DNA from: Anarhynchus alexandrinus
Taxonomy: Eukaryota; Chordata; Aves; Charadriiformes; Charadriidae
Assembly (NCBI GenBank): GCA_008711295.1
Contig: VUYV01000119.1
Location: forward strand, 1,783,524 to 1,847,523
DNA: 64,000 bases
Direction: 5' to 3'
The translations under genes and the position numbers were made by a program. The notes under the pieces are model-generated. The model was not told the origin of the DNA, made no database searches, and was given only the letters and a program-made list of their open reading frames with translations. Of the stretch, positions 1 to 10,747 are shown one piece after another. Every line of letters starts with the position of its first letter. The stretch's first letter is position 1.

Positions 1-2
1 AG

Positions 3-269
3 GCAGCAGTCAAGGGCACAGGGTCACAAGAAGGTCTCTCCTCAACCCTGCCAGTTAGGGAAAAAGGACTGAGGAGAAGGGCACTAATAGGACAAGTCAA
101 TAATTGGTTGAGGAACTGGTGTTGGCACCAGGGTTTTAGGTTCTATGACCATGGGACACTGTCTGTGGATCAGTGTCTGCTAAGGAGAAGTCGGATCCAG
201 CTCACTGAATTGAGCAAAGCTATTTTCGCCAGTTGGATGGCTGACCTCATGAGAAGGGCCTTAAACTAA
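3..269 (+). pseudogene. CR1 ORF1 C-terminal fragment (SGNH esterase-like)
   Basis: An open frame runs from the left edge to a TAA at 267-269, about 88 codons. It includes GFRFYDHGTLSVDQCLL followed by RRSRIQLTELSKAIF and a hydrophobic end (WMADLMRRALN). This is the layout of the C-terminal end of CR1 ORF1, whose esterase domain belongs to the SGNH hydrolase group. In intact copies the second block normally carries an Asp-x-x-His pair (of the type DGIHL) that supplies catalytic residues. Here the aligned positions read S-R-I-Q, so both residues appear lost. The frame itself stays open to the natural stop. The N-terminal part lies outside the window. The family call is by recognition only. Confidence 0.7.
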
Positions 270-494
270 GAATGATGGAGGAGGCAGAGTGCAACCAGCA
301 GTCCCATGAGGGAGTAATGGACAGGATCGCCGATCAAAGGCCATTGGATAATATGACAGGAAGAGATCACAAAACCAACAGATGAGGCTTAAGCAGAGTC
401 ATCTCCAGCACTTGCATAGTGACTACAGGGCATCATTATGAAGAAATCCCTCAAACCCTTTCTAGGAAGTCAAAATGCTGGGGCTGCCTCTCTC

Positions 495-633
495 AGGTGC
501 CTGTATACTAATGCACACAGAACAGGGAATAAACATCATGAGTTAGAGATCTGTGTGCAGTTAGTGTTATGCTCTTTTTGGGATACTGGAGATGTGATGG
601 GATGGCTCCTGTGACTGGAGCACTGCAATGGAT
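495..633 (+). pseudogene. CR1 ORF2 endonuclease N-terminus, truncated
   Basis: From 495 the frame reads RCLYTNAHRTGNKHHELEIC, the typical opening of the CR1 ORF2 endonuclease (a Leu-Tyr-x-Asn-Ala block followed by a Glu-Leu-Glu helix). After a short shifted part, 598-633 reads WDGSCDWSTAMD in another frame, matching the WWDGSxDWS block of the same domain. Immediately after codon 631-633 the sequence jumps to the middle of the RT ('cctcacagacaagctg'). The rest of the endonuclease and the N-terminal RT, probably well over a kilobase, have been removed. The frame change and deletion rule out function. Confidence 0.7.
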
Positions 634-1259
634 CCTCACAGACAAGCTGTTGATGTATGGGCTGGATAAGCAGAGACAGTGAGGTGGATTGAAAACTGCA
701 TGAATTGCTAGACTCAGAGGGTAGTATCAGTGGAAAGAAGTCTAGTTGGAGACCAGTCACTAGTGGTATAACCCAGGGATCAATACTGGGTTCGGTCCTG
801 TTCAGCATCTTCATTCTGGATGATGGGGCAAAGTGGACCCTCAGCAAATTTGCAGATGACACCAAACTGGGAGGAGTGGCTGATATGCCAGAAGGTCATG
901 CTGCCATCCAGAGGGAGCTTGACAGGCTGGAGAAACAGGCCAATGGGAACCTCATGAAATTCAACAAGGAGAAGCACAAGGTCGTGCACCTGGGGAGGAA
1001 CAACCCCAGGCATCAATATATGCTGGGGGCCACCCAGCTTGAAAACAGCTTAGCAGAAAAGGACCTGGGTGTACCATTGAACACCAGATTGAACACAAGC
1101 CAGCAATGGGCCCTTGCTGCAAATAAGGCCAATATTATATCCAGCTGCATTAGACAAAGCATTTCCAGCAGGTTGAGGGAGGTGATCCCTCCCCTCTGCT
1201 CAGCACTAGTGAGGTCACACCTGGAGTACTGTGTACAGTTATGGGCTCCCCAGTACTAG
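634..1259 (+). pseudogene. CR1 ORF2 reverse transcriptase, C-terminal half
   Basis: A degraded piece (634-704, with an in-frame stop) leads into an open stretch ending at the TAG at 1257-1259. Visible RT landmarks are [20 protein letters not shown] (the palm block before the catalytic loop), FADDTKLGG at 849-875 with the catalytic Asp-Asp intact, NLMKFNKEK, the AEKDLGV block and the thumb-region [12 protein letters not shown]. Compared with relatives, a few residues are missing between the SIFI and FADD blocks. Homology continues past the stop without an open frame. The intact FADD is a survivor rather than evidence of activity, because the upstream palm and fingers are deleted. Confidence 0.85.
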
Positions 1260-1734
1260 AGAGATATGGACATACTGGGGATAGTCCAATGAAGTGCTAT
1301 GAAGACAATGCAAGGTCTGGAGCATCTCTAGTGAAGAAAGGCTGAGAGAGCTGGGACTGTTCAGCCTCGTGAAGGCTGAGATAGGATCTTATTAATATAT
1401 ATAAATACCTAAAGGAAGGGTGTAAGAAAATGGAGCCAGGCTCTATTTGGTGGTGCCCAGTGACATGACATGAGGCAATGGGAACAAACTGAAACAGAGG
1501 AGGTTACCACTGAACATGAGGAAACACTTTTTTATTGTGAGGGTGACCAAACACTGGCACAGGTTTCCCAGAGAAGTTGCGGAGTCTCCCTCCTTGGAGA
1601 CACTCAAAAGCCACCTTGACATGATTCTGGGGAAGTGGCTCTAGGTGGCTCTGCATGAGAAGGGTGGGTGGACTGGATGAACCACCACCATCTGTCCCTA
1701 CCGACCTCAACCATTATGTGTTTCTGTGAAAATT

Positions 1735-2774
1735 AAGCCTAAATTTGATTTTCTTTCACAGAGCTCTCAAGAGTAACCAAATATGAGGTTGAAATCCAGT
1801 GCTGTGAAAGATATTCTGTCATTCAGCCAGAGATGAAGATCTAATGCAGAAACTACAGGATGAAAATTTTCAGCCTTTATTATGTAAAACATCAGATTAC
1901 ATCGTTATCACAACCTTAAAAATAACGGTTTCACACATGAGGTTTATTGCTCTAAGTATAACATTCATTCTAGAACAATTTGTCATGACCCAATGTTATG
2001 AATAGATTAATAAATACCAATTTAATGAATTTTTATTAGGCAATAAAATAAACACAGTAACTTTCTTCCTGATGTTAGCCTAGATTAAGGGAAATAATTA
2101 AAATCCCTAAATCTTACTTTAGAGGTATTTGCCAAATCTTGACTTTTTCATTCTGTTGACCCGAGAACATGTTAAATAATACAGAGAACACAGTACTTAA
2201 AGCACCACTGATTAAAAGGCTGTTTGAATTTATCTGTATATACATAGAATGACACTGGAATTTTTCTGCAAGCATGTTTAAAAATCAGGTTCTGGGGGTA
2301 TACTCTTACTTAAAGCAATGGCTTTGAAAATTACAACAGAATGTAATACAAGCTGGTTTTTTTTCAACATCTGGAGATGCATCCATACTCTATCTGGTCA
2401 GAGATATAATCTTACACACAGAATGATTAATCTAGGAGTATTTCAGAAAAGCTATGTATTTTTTATGGAAAGAGTATGAGTGCAAATGCATCTTGAAGTG
2501 CACTACACAGCCGCAGTTGCAAGGAATTTCTTCCTTCAATGTCAAGAGAACTTATCAAAAAGATCAGGCTATATGATTCTTGGAATGCAATTACGTGATC
2601 AAAGCACTTCACTGTAGTAGTTACGTTTGCCAGCGTGCATTTAGTAAAACTGCGTTCAGACCATTTACTCTCTTTGTTTTTATTTTCATGGATGCAATGC
2701 TAAACTACCATCCAACTATCCAACTGTCCAGATAAAGATCAGAGACTGTATTTGCACCAGCCAGTGATGTGAAA
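1735..2774. other. Unique AT-rich sequence, nothing recognised
   Basis: About 1 kb between two CR1 copies. No open frame of note, no repeat family recognised and no simple repeat of any length. Several AATAAA-like words occur, as expected from the base composition. Confidence 0.5.
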
Positions 2775-3062
2775 ATCATAGAATCATAGAATGTTTTGGG
2801 TTGGAAGGGACCTGAAAGGTCATCTAGTCCAACCGCCACGCAATGAGCAGGGACACCTTCAACTGGATCAGGTTGCTCAGAGCCCCGTCCAGCCTGACCT
2901 TGAATGTTTCCAGGGATGGGGCATCTACCACACCTCTGGGCAACCTGTGCAGTGTTTCACCACCCTCATCATAAAAAATGTTTTCCTTATACCTAGCCTG
3001 AATCTACTTTTTCTATGTTTGAAACCGTTACCCCTTTTCCTATTGCTACAGGCCCTATTAAA
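2775..3062 (-). mobile_element. CR1 LINE 3' end, 5'-truncated
   Basis: Begins at the antisense 3' tail 'aatcatagaatcatagaatg' (two octamer units). It continues through 'ttgggttggaagggacct', the 'ggttgctcagagcccc' block, 'ccagggatggggcat' and the C-terminal ORF2 coding region, stopping near 'gctacaggccctatt'. Only the last 290 bases or so of the element are present. The inserted strand is minus. Many substitutions relative to the 48.4 kb copy suggest moderate age. Confidence 0.92.
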
Positions 3063-6000
3063 TCAAGGGACTTCCTTAAATAGTACTTTAAAATTAGATT
3101 TGTGGATTTAATATAGGACTCCTGTACCATCATCTGTGAGGTTCTAGGTTTGCTGCAAGGATTCAATGAGATGAAACTGTACCTGTAAATGAGAGAACCT
3201 TCATGACAGGAAACTTAAGTCACCTCCTATTTTGTGGAAGTTGCACAACAAGCTGGTTTCAAAAGTGAGTGAGTCTCTCAAAAGAAAACAAGGTGACCAC
3301 TGTGAACATAAATGCAAGTAATGTAAACTAGAAGGTTCAGGTAAGCGTGTTAGAAAGAGGATATAGCCTGGCAGAGACTCTGATAGCACAAATTAGACAA
3401 TTTTGATTTTAGTTGCCCTGGCTTGGACTAAGACATTTCTGCTTAGGAAAAAGACCTGAAGGGATCTACAGGGCTAAGGGTTGGGGAAAATGTGGTAAAA
3501 TTAACAGAGTGAATAAATAAGGAAGAATTATTTGCTAACTTGGTGAACAGACACCAACAAAAAGTGCCAGTCACCAGGTTTCAAGACAAGGAAATACATT
3601 TCCATACAGCAGGCAATGAAAATGTGGACTCCAGCAAATTTGTGGAAGAAATACTTACCATGGATATTGAATGCCTTCTGAGTGAGTGCCAATTCTCTTA
3701 AAATTCTCATAAAACTTCTAGACTGTTGATTACTAGGAGTTTGTAGGGTAGATTTGGATTTATATCTGCTTACCTTGCTGCTGTTAACTTTTCCCTCAGC
3801 ACTGTCTCCTGTAGGACACCAGGTGCTGGGCTACACGGACCTTCAGTGCACCTGTTCAGATGTTGGTGGAACTGTCCTGGTGGCTTCTGATTTGATACTG
3901 AGTGCATGGGACTACCAGACAAATATCCTGCTACTTACCCTGGGTGATATTTTTTGTCTAGTCCTTGAGGCCCAGCCTGTTCCCAGGGTGAAAAAAGTGA
4001 ACAAAAAGGTCTCTGTAATTAGGTTACTGCTGGTTACCAAGTTCTCAGCATCTTCTAAAGCCCTAACAACTACCTCAGAATACTCATAGTCTGAAGCAAA
4101 TGTGGTGTTCAGAGAAATTTATCTGCTGGTGAAAGAAGATTAGTTCAAGCCCATCAGTTTGTTTTTGAAAGGGGCCAAGTTCTCATAGCTGGACAGACAC
4201 TATGGTAGTGGTAACACGTTAATCAGTGACAACTTTCTGTTTCTTTAAGAGGTCTTTTTCATAACCAGGCCAAATCTATAAATAATAGGACTGAAATTTA
4301 GAGAAAATGCTAAGACTTGAGCAAAAGAATTTACTAAAGACAGCTATTATTACAAATGGGGAACAGGAGAAGAAACAATAATTAGAGACAATGTAGTGTT
4401 CGTATTGGAGGTATCAGATTTTTAGCATAAGTTTGTTAGAGACACAGGAAGCAAAGGCTGTTGCAAGATAGAGGGTTGCAGACTAAATAGCACATGAAAG
4501 AAAAAAATGACATTAAGCTTTCCATTCAGGGGGAAACTACTTCAGAAAAGTCTGTTATAATAAAGAGAAAGATGTCTCTCAGAGGTGCAATAAAACTAAG
4601 TGGACAGCGTAAACACAGCACTTGGTAAGAGACCAGAAGACTAAAGAGCTCTGCAGGAAGAAGACAAAAAGAAAAGTGAAATGACTAAAAGAAAAAATGA
4701 AACACCAAGCCACAGGTGGCAATGACATCTAGAAAAAGAGATGGGACACTGGAGATGACACCATTCTAGGAACTTTGTCTTCAGCTGAAGGCTTGACAAG
4801 CCATACCTTGAGACACAAACAGGAGGCTAAATAATCAGAACATGAGTTTCTGCAGCTCCTATGAGGGCTTATAGTCTCTCTGAGCTGGAGATATGCAAAG
4901 ATCAACCAGATTTTATAAAACTTCACAAGTTTATCAAGGCAGCCCAAACTGTTCAGGAATCTTCAGTTATTCTCCTTGAAGGTTGAACTTTACAGAAATT
5001 TAGACATGTGCTTCCCAGATGAGTGTACAGTGTCTATCTGCATAGCTTTGGTACACAATAAACTGTAACTGTAGCAACTGTAGAAAACTACTACCCATAT
5101 GGTTGTTGAGCTTTGTTATGAAAAACTTTGTCTCCTGTGAAAGGGAGGAGAGTGCAAGCTGCAGTGAAGATAACATGTGGTGTTTGAAACTGTTTTGATT
5201 TTATTTTATTTTTTTTTACTGTATTTTTGACAAACAGTTTTCAATGAGGTTCCTTAGAACAAGGGTTGGAAATTACAGTTTGGCAAAACCTTGGTAAAGA
5301 CAGGGCGATAAAGGAGTAGATTAATAGCTGCTGTTGATGCAATTGTGTGTCATCATGGTCATCTAGTGCTACATCAAGTTAATGGATGAGGCAATAAAAT
5401 GCAGAGAGTGGTTTGTCTTTGGGCTTACTACAGAAAAAAAATTCAAAAGACCAAAATGGTATAGATGACTTTTTATAGCTTCCATGAAAAAATTCATGTT
5501 AGCTCAAAGTCTCAAGCCCCTCTAATGCAGTGGGCCCAGTTGTCAATATTTTCATATATTTTAGGGTTTAGTTGCATCATGTGGCATTATTTCATAGTGC
5601 AGATACAGGGGGAAGCATTTGCCTTAGGGGCTGCCTTTCTCAGGTGGTCGTTGTTTCTCTTCTGTAAGGCCATAACAGATAAGGCAATGGACTACGTCAA
5701 CTTTTCCCCAGTGCGACACGTGCCTTATATAGTGTTCTTACTTCTGTTTTGCACTTACTTTCTTCCCTGGTGTAACTCCACAAAAAGATACAGACTTGGT
5801 GAGGAGCTTCTGCGTATCCCCCAGCAGAAAGTAAGTTTAAATGATTTTCAGTGGAGCTTTTTGCTTTACAGTCTACAAAAACAGTAACTTTCTGTGTGAA
5901 CTTTAAGTGTCTTTGTATCTAATTTAAACACTAATTTTTGGTGTGTTTTGTTCTGCTGTCATGACTAAATTGGGAAAAGAGAACAGTTTCAGGAAAATCT

Positions 6001-6832
6001 GAGGGTAGGGTTTCATATGAGTAACAGCTGAGGTAAAACTGGAAAATGACTTCAAGGTATAGTCCTTTCAGATGAATGTTTGGATCTCTACTTCCTATAA
6101 GCTAAATAGCTGAAGGATATATTTAATTCTGAACATATTTAAGAAATCATTTTATTTTAAATTCTTCTGCTTGCAAACCAAACAAACATAGCCTTCCATC
6201 TGCATGCAATGCCTGAAGGATTTATCATAGCAGGTTTTTTAATGGAACTCCATCTTGAGAACATTATATAGAAAAAAATGTGTAGATCAGGCCAGAAATG
6301 CTCATCAAGAATCTGAGCAGAGTTTTGCTGAATATTTGCTGTCTGTGTACCCTGAGTGCTTCTTTGCTTGCCTGGGTGTATATCTCCTCTCACAGACACC
6401 CCAGACTCTCATGTGCGATTCTCCAAAGTTGCAGCAGATTCCCTGCTAGACAAGAATCATCTGGACACACCCAGTAATTTTCATTTCATATCCCTCTGGA
6501 CAATATGTGTCATTAACTCTCTTCCCTCGTAAATAAGCTATCCTGCCCTTCACCAGACCTTTTCTTTTTCTACTCAGTGCTGCTTGTGATAAGGCCCATA
6601 ATGAACCACATCTCCCTCCTTCATTGATCTCAGTTTGGAAGGAGCTCAGATTAAGTGAAAAAACCCCACAGATCACAACATGACTTTTGCTGTACATTCC
6701 AAATTATCTTTTGGTTTATCTTAAAAGCCCTAAATTAATAGAAAATGAAATGGCCTAAAATGAGGAAGATTCTTCTCCAAATAAGACCGCCACTCAAATT
6801 TTAATTAGGAGTTTCACACTAAGCCCATAACC
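3063..6832. other. Unique sequence with chance ORFs; possible old repeat scrap
   Basis: No gene recognised. The longest open frame (5465-5887, plus, 140 codons) has several hydrophobic stretches but resembles no family I know. An ORF at 3754-4089 starts with a signal-peptide-like hydrophobic run. Its DNA around 3815-3845 ('ggtgctgggctacacgga') recalls the 3' end of old reptile CR1-like elements, but the match is too short to call. The remainder is AT-rich with no tandem structure. Confidence 0.4.
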
Positions 6833-6965
6833 TGTCTTTCCTCTCAAAATTCAGATCTATGCACAAACTTTTTTGTACTTTCTCTAGTTATANGTGTCTT
6901 TCCTCTTTGATTCAGCCTCAAATTCAGATCTATGTACAAACTTTTTTGTACTTTCTCTAGTTATA
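6833..6965. repeat. Imperfect two-copy tandem duplication beside an N
   Basis: Copy one (6833-6892) and copy two (6895-6965) share 'tgtctttcctct' and then a block of about 49 bases including 'agatctatgcacaaac' / 'agatctatgtacaaac'. Copy two carries about 10 extra bases ('ttgattcagc' region). The two meet at the ambiguous base 6893. This is either a recent local duplication or a mis-joined overlap in the assembly. Confidence 0.85.
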
Positions 6966-7149
6966 CTTTCTCTGTTACATTTGGAGAGATATTATATTGT
7001 TCCTTGAAGCTGCCATTTATGTTCTCTAGCCACCTTTGTAAGATTAGGTTTCTAGATGAGTTCCACACCTAGTTGCCACAGTGAGGAATAAACTTGGAAA
7101 GTCTCTCAATCCACTGCTCTACCTTCTTTTCAAAAGTATAAGAAGACAT

Positions 7150-7474
7150 CTGGGGAGGTGCTGATCTCCTCTCTCTGGTGACCACTGATAGGACACGAGG
7201 AAATGGGATGAAGCTGCATAAGGGGAAGTTCAGTTTGGACATTAGGAAAAGGTTCTTCACTGAGAGGGTGGTTGGTCATTGGAACAAGGCTCCCCAGGGA
7301 AGTGGTTGAGGCACCAGGCCTGTCAGAGTTCAAGAAGCATCTGGATGACACTCTTAGTCATATGGTTTAGTTTTAGGTAGTCTTGCAAAGGTAGTCTTGC
7401 AAGGAACAGGGAGTAGGACTCGATGACCCTTATGGGTCTCTTCCAACTTGTGATATTCTATGATCTTGTAATTT
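7150..7474 (+). mobile_element. CR1 LINE 3' end, sense strand
   Basis: Sense-oriented 3' segment. It shows 'ctctctggtgaccactgata', 'attaggaaaaggttcttcac', 'ggctccccagggaagtggtt', 'gagttcaagaagcatctgga' and the end block 'gggtctcttccaacttgtga' followed by 'attctatgatctt'. This subfamily differs from the 48.4 and 52.9 kb copies. A perfect 14-base tandem duplication (unit 'aggtagtcttgcaa') lies inside it at 7375-7402. The 5' end is approximate. Confidence 0.85.
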
Positions 7475-7602
7475 CTAGATTTCTGAAGGGTCTCGGCCAA
7501 CAGACAGAATATAGAAGTCAGCATGTCTGGTGGGGAAGAAAAAACCAGACCAATTTAGACAGTTCCTTACTCACCATGATGATTTCATAGATTGTGTTCT
7601 TA

Positions 7603-9625
7603 GATCATAGAATCATAGAATGGTTTGGGTTGGAAGGGATCTTAAAGATCATCTAGTTCCAACCCCCCTGCCATGGGCAGGGACACTTCCCACTAGACCA
7701 GGTTGCTCAAAGCCCCATCCAACCTGGCCTTGAACACTTCCAGGGATGGGGCATCCACACTGCTCTGGGCAACCTGTTCCAGTGCCTTACCACCCTGACA
7801 GTAAAGAATTTCTTCCTAATATTTAGTCTAAATCTACCCTCTTTCAGTTTAAAACCCCTCATCCTATCACTAAATTCCCTGATAAAGACTTCCTCCACAT
7901 CTTTCCTGTAGGGCCCCTTTAAGTATACTGGAAAGTTGCAATAAGATCTCCCCGGAGCCTTCTCTTCTCCAGGCTGAACAAGCCCAACTCTCTCAGCTTG
8001 TCTTCATAGGAGGGGTGCTCCAGCCCTTTGGATCATCTTCGTGGCCCTCCTCTGGAGATGCTCCAACAGATCCATGTCCTTCTTATGTTGAGGGCTCCAG
8101 AGGTGGACGCAGTACTCCAAGTGTGGTCTCACCAGAGCAGAGTAGAGGGGCAGAATCACCTCCCTCGCCCTGCTGGCCACCCTCCTTTGATGCAGCCCAG
8201 GATGCAGTTGGCCTTCTGGGCTGCAAGTGCACACTGCTGGTTTATGCTGAGCTTCTCATCAACCAACACCCCCAAGTCTTTCTCCTCAGGGCTGCTCTCA
8301 ATCCATTTTCTGCCCAGCCTGTATTTGTGCATGGGATTGCCCCAACTGAGTTGCAGGACCTTGCATTTGGCCTTATTGAACTTCATGAGGTTTACACAGG
8401 CCCAGCTGTCAAGCCTTTCCAGGTCCCTCTGGATGGCATCCCTTCCCTCCAGCTTGTCAACTGCTCCACACAGCTTGGTGTCATCAGCAAACTTTCTGAG
8501 GGTGCGCTCCATCCCACTGCCCATGTCACTGACAAATTTGTTAAACAGCACCAGTTGCAATATCAGTCATTGAGCAATGCCACTCGTCACTGGTCACCAC
8601 ATGGACATTGAGCCATTGACCGCAGCTCTTTGAGTGCAACTGTCCAGCCAGTTCCTTATCCACCAAATGGTCCATCCACCAAATCCATGTCTCTACAATT
8701 TAGAGACAGAACAGTGTCAAACACTTTGCATACGTCCAAATAGATGATGTCAGTGGCTCTTCCGTTATCCACCAATGCTGTAAGCCCAGTGTACAAGACC
8801 ACTAAATTAATCAGAAATGATTTGCTCTTAGTGAAGCCATGTTGGCTGTCACTGATCACCTCCTTATTTTCCATTTGCCTTAGCATAGTTTCCAGAAGGA
8901 TCTGCTCCATGAACTTGCCGGGCACAGAGGTGAGACCGACTGGCCTGTAGCTCCCCGGGTCTTCCTTTTTTCTCTTTTAAAAAATGGGGCTATGTTTCCC
9001 CTTTTGCAGTCAGTGGGAACTTCACCAGACTGCCATGACTTTTCAAATATGATGGGTAGTGGCTTAGCAACTTCATTCACCAGTTCTCTCAGGACCTGCG
9101 GATGTTTCTCATCAGTTCCCATGGACTTGTGTGCCTTCAGGTTCCTCAGCTGGTCTCGAACCTGGTCTCCTCCTACAGTGGGCAGTACCTCATTCTCCCA
9201 GACCTTTCCTTTGCCTTCTGTAACTTGGGCGGTGTGGTTAGAGCCCTTACCAGTGAAGACTGAGGCAAAAAAGTCATTGAGTACCTCAGCCTTCTCTGTA
9301 TCTCGCATTGCCTTCTGGAGAGGACTCACACTGTAGTCTTTCTTGTATCACTGACGTACCTGTAGAAGCTTTTCTTGTTGCCCTTGATGTCCGTGGACAG
9401 ATTTAATGCTATCAGGGCTTTAGCTTTCCTAACCTCATCCCTGGCTGCTTGGACAATTTCTCTGTATTCCTCCCAGGCTACCTGTCCTTTCTTCCACCCT
9501 TTGTAGGCTTCCTTTTTCCATTTGAGATTGTCCAGGAGCTCCTTGTTCATCCATGCAGGTCTTCTTGTTGGTGAGAATGAGGTCCAGCATAGCACCTCTC
9601 CTCATTGGCTGCTCTGTTACCTGGA
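7603..9625 (-). mobile_element. CR1 LINE, about 2 kb, 5'-truncated
   Basis: The longest CR1 in the window, inserted in minus orientation. The 3' tail is at the left ('gatcatagaatcatagaatg', 7603-7622). To the right come the ORF2 C-terminus, thumb, palm and fingers of the RT, then the linker between RT and endonuclease. Homology ends near 9610-9625 ('ggtccagcatagcacctctc' then 'gctctgttacctgg'), just short of the endonuclease, so this is an ordinary 5' truncation. The 3' end keeps two octamer units. Frame breaks are listed under the ORF2 entry. Confidence 0.93.
7707..9610 (-). pseudogene. CR1 ORF2 reverse transcriptase, frame-broken
   Basis: Read right to left, the pieces are as follows. (1) 9595-9326, the linker region, with [20 protein letters not shown] and a YRYVSDTRK end. 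(2) 9329-8880, with [17 protein letters not shown] and [15 protein letters not shown], the RT fingers. (3) 8925-8656, with [18 protein letters not shown] and the palm block [14 protein letters not shown], catalytic Asp present. (4) 8560-8156, with [20 protein letters not shown], where FADD is coded at 8491-8480 and the catalytic pair is intact, then NLMKFNKAK and SPEEKDLGV. (5) 8234-8004 and 7898-7707, the thumb and C-terminal tail ([20 protein letters not shown]). At least four frame changes separate these pieces, and some residues are lost after the VFDTV block. Both catalytic motifs survive but there is no continuous frame. Confidence 0.88.
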
Positions 9626-10202
9626 ATTAGATACCTAATTCCTTTCAAGCACATTGCAAGACTGGGGTCTGAGCAAAGTTTCAGGGATCTTCAGTGCCAG
9701 TTAACCACAAAGCAAACATCAGCTTCTGAGAAGCATACAGAAACTTCACGTGTGACCTTATAGGTTTAATAAAAGTCAATGGTTACTGGAAAATTACATC
9801 CTAAGAAAAATTCCTTGGTCAGTCCAGCTAAACTTGCTCCTGGACATGAAGCAGCTTCAGGCACCCAGGCACAGAAGAATTTCATGTGCCTGCCAGCTGG
9901 GCAGGGACTTTTGGACTGACCTCCTGAGTTTGTGTGCCCAGACTCTGTCTAAACTCCACTTCAGGAATTTCATTCTGTTTTTGTCTACGTTACCATCATT
10001 GCAAGACAAAGAGACAAGAGGTGTCTTTTGGTTTCGGCCCTGCAAGTCACATAGCTAGATTGTGGCAGAGTGGAGAGAGCCACTTTTACTCATACCCGAG
10101 ACATTGAAGCACCTAACCTTTGCGATTTGCTTCCTTGCTAACACTTAACAAGATCTATTTGGAGCAAAAGCAGGATAAACCTGCTGATTTGCCACAGCAT
10201 GG
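9626..10202. other. Unique sequence, nothing recognised
   Basis: Short gap between the CR1 and the inverted-repeat structure. The two overlapping short ORFs on opposite strands (about 9834-10058) look like chance. No repeat recognised. Confidence 0.4.
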
Positions 10203-10747
10203 TGAGTGATCCCGTTTCTTCTTGAGAAAATGAGGAAAACATTCTCATGTAGAGGAGGAAATAGTCAAGTTTCATTCTCTGCATGAGAGTCTTTGATGAC
10301 AATAAGGGACAGGATAAAAAGCAACTGGACAGGATGCAACATTCCCTGAACTTGTTATGACTGAATTAGCTCCAGACCCTAAAAGATTAGCCAAGTTATT
10401 GTTTGCTGCCATACTGGACCATACAGATGCTGTTGAGAGGTCCTTGATCTTTTCAAGGTCTTCACTGGTGTGTTCTTCATTGTTCTGGGACAGTACATCC
10501 AATAGTTCCCTTTCATCAAGTGCTTTTCTTGAAATGCTTGCTTCTTCTGCTTCTTGAAATAATTTTCCTTTGGTTCTGTGGATTTTCCTTCTGCAGAACT
10601 AACCTGATCCAAAAGTGACCTATCTGCAGTGTTGATTGCCACAGGTTGAAAACAGATACAGTCATGCAGAGAATGAAACTTGACTGCTGTCTCCTCTCCA
10701 TGAGAATGTCTTTTCTTCACTTTCTCAGGAAGAAATGGGATCACTCA
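10203..10747. repeat. Inverted-repeat structure, about 85-bp arms, 375-base centre
   Basis: The left arm 10203-10286 and right arm 10662-10747 are reverse complements at roughly 89% by hand alignment: 9 mismatches and a 2-base gap over 84 positions. Shared landmarks are 'tgagtgatccc' at the outer end and 'agtcaagtttcattctctgc' plus 'atga' at the inner end. No clear target-site duplication flanks it ('acagcatgg' at left, 'acaaatatg' at right). The transcript of either strand could fold into a long hairpin. The arms are longer than the terminal repeats of most pogo or mariner elements. Possible origins are a fold-back or DNA transposon remnant, or a local inverted duplication. Confidence 0.8.
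10272..10744 (-). pseudogene. Degraded coding-like stretch inside the inverted repeat
   Basis: Read on the minus strand, 10744 to about 10560 is open and rather protein-like (FHSLHDCICFQPVAINTADR, then SLLDQVSSAEGKSTEPKENY). A shift near 10545-10555 moves the sensible frame to one open from about 10590 to the stop at 10272. That frame includes LFQEAEEASISRKALDEREL, LDVLSQNNEEHTSEDLEKIK and AANNNLANLLGSGANSV. The acidic helix ending in E-x-T-x-E-D-L recalls the C-terminal region of pogo/Tigger-type transposases (an E-L-T-x-E-D-L pattern), but the similarity is short and I would not name the gene on it. It could equally be a processed pseudogene of an unknown gene. The stop codon lies within the left arm. 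Confidence 0.4.

Larger units (their letters stand above)
1..1730 (+). mobile_element. CR1 LINE, internally deleted, enters from left edge
   Basis: A sense-oriented CR1 retrotransposon copy that begins outside the window. In order it holds the end of ORF1 (to 269), an ORF1-ORF2 spacer, the start of the ORF2 endonuclease (495-633), a junction where the rest of the endonuclease and the front of the RT are missing, the C-terminal part of the RT (634-1259), and a decayed ORF2 tail and 3' region. The tail includes the recognisable block 'catgaggaaacacttttt' near 1515 and ends near 1730 with 'gtgtttctgtga', a variant of the octamer-type CR1 3' end. Stop codons and the deletion make it non-autonomous. 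It is more diverged than the copies at 48.4 and 52.9 kb, so it is probably an older subfamily. The exact 3' end is uncertain by about 10 bases. Confidence 0.88.

Noticed and set aside
3754..4089. ORF with signal-peptide-like start
   Set aside because: Hydrophobic start is a by-product of T-rich DNA; the middle may be old CR1-like 3' sequence; no family seen.
5465..5887. 140-codon ORF with hydrophobic stretches
   Set aside because: No family resemblance; hydrophobic runs follow from T-rich DNA; a donor-like 'gtaagt' inside it is not supported by an acceptor.
8015..8611. Two long plus-strand ORFs (198 and 181 codons)
   Set aside because: They run antisense to the CR1 reverse transcriptase on the minus strand; the RT motifs fit the minus frames.
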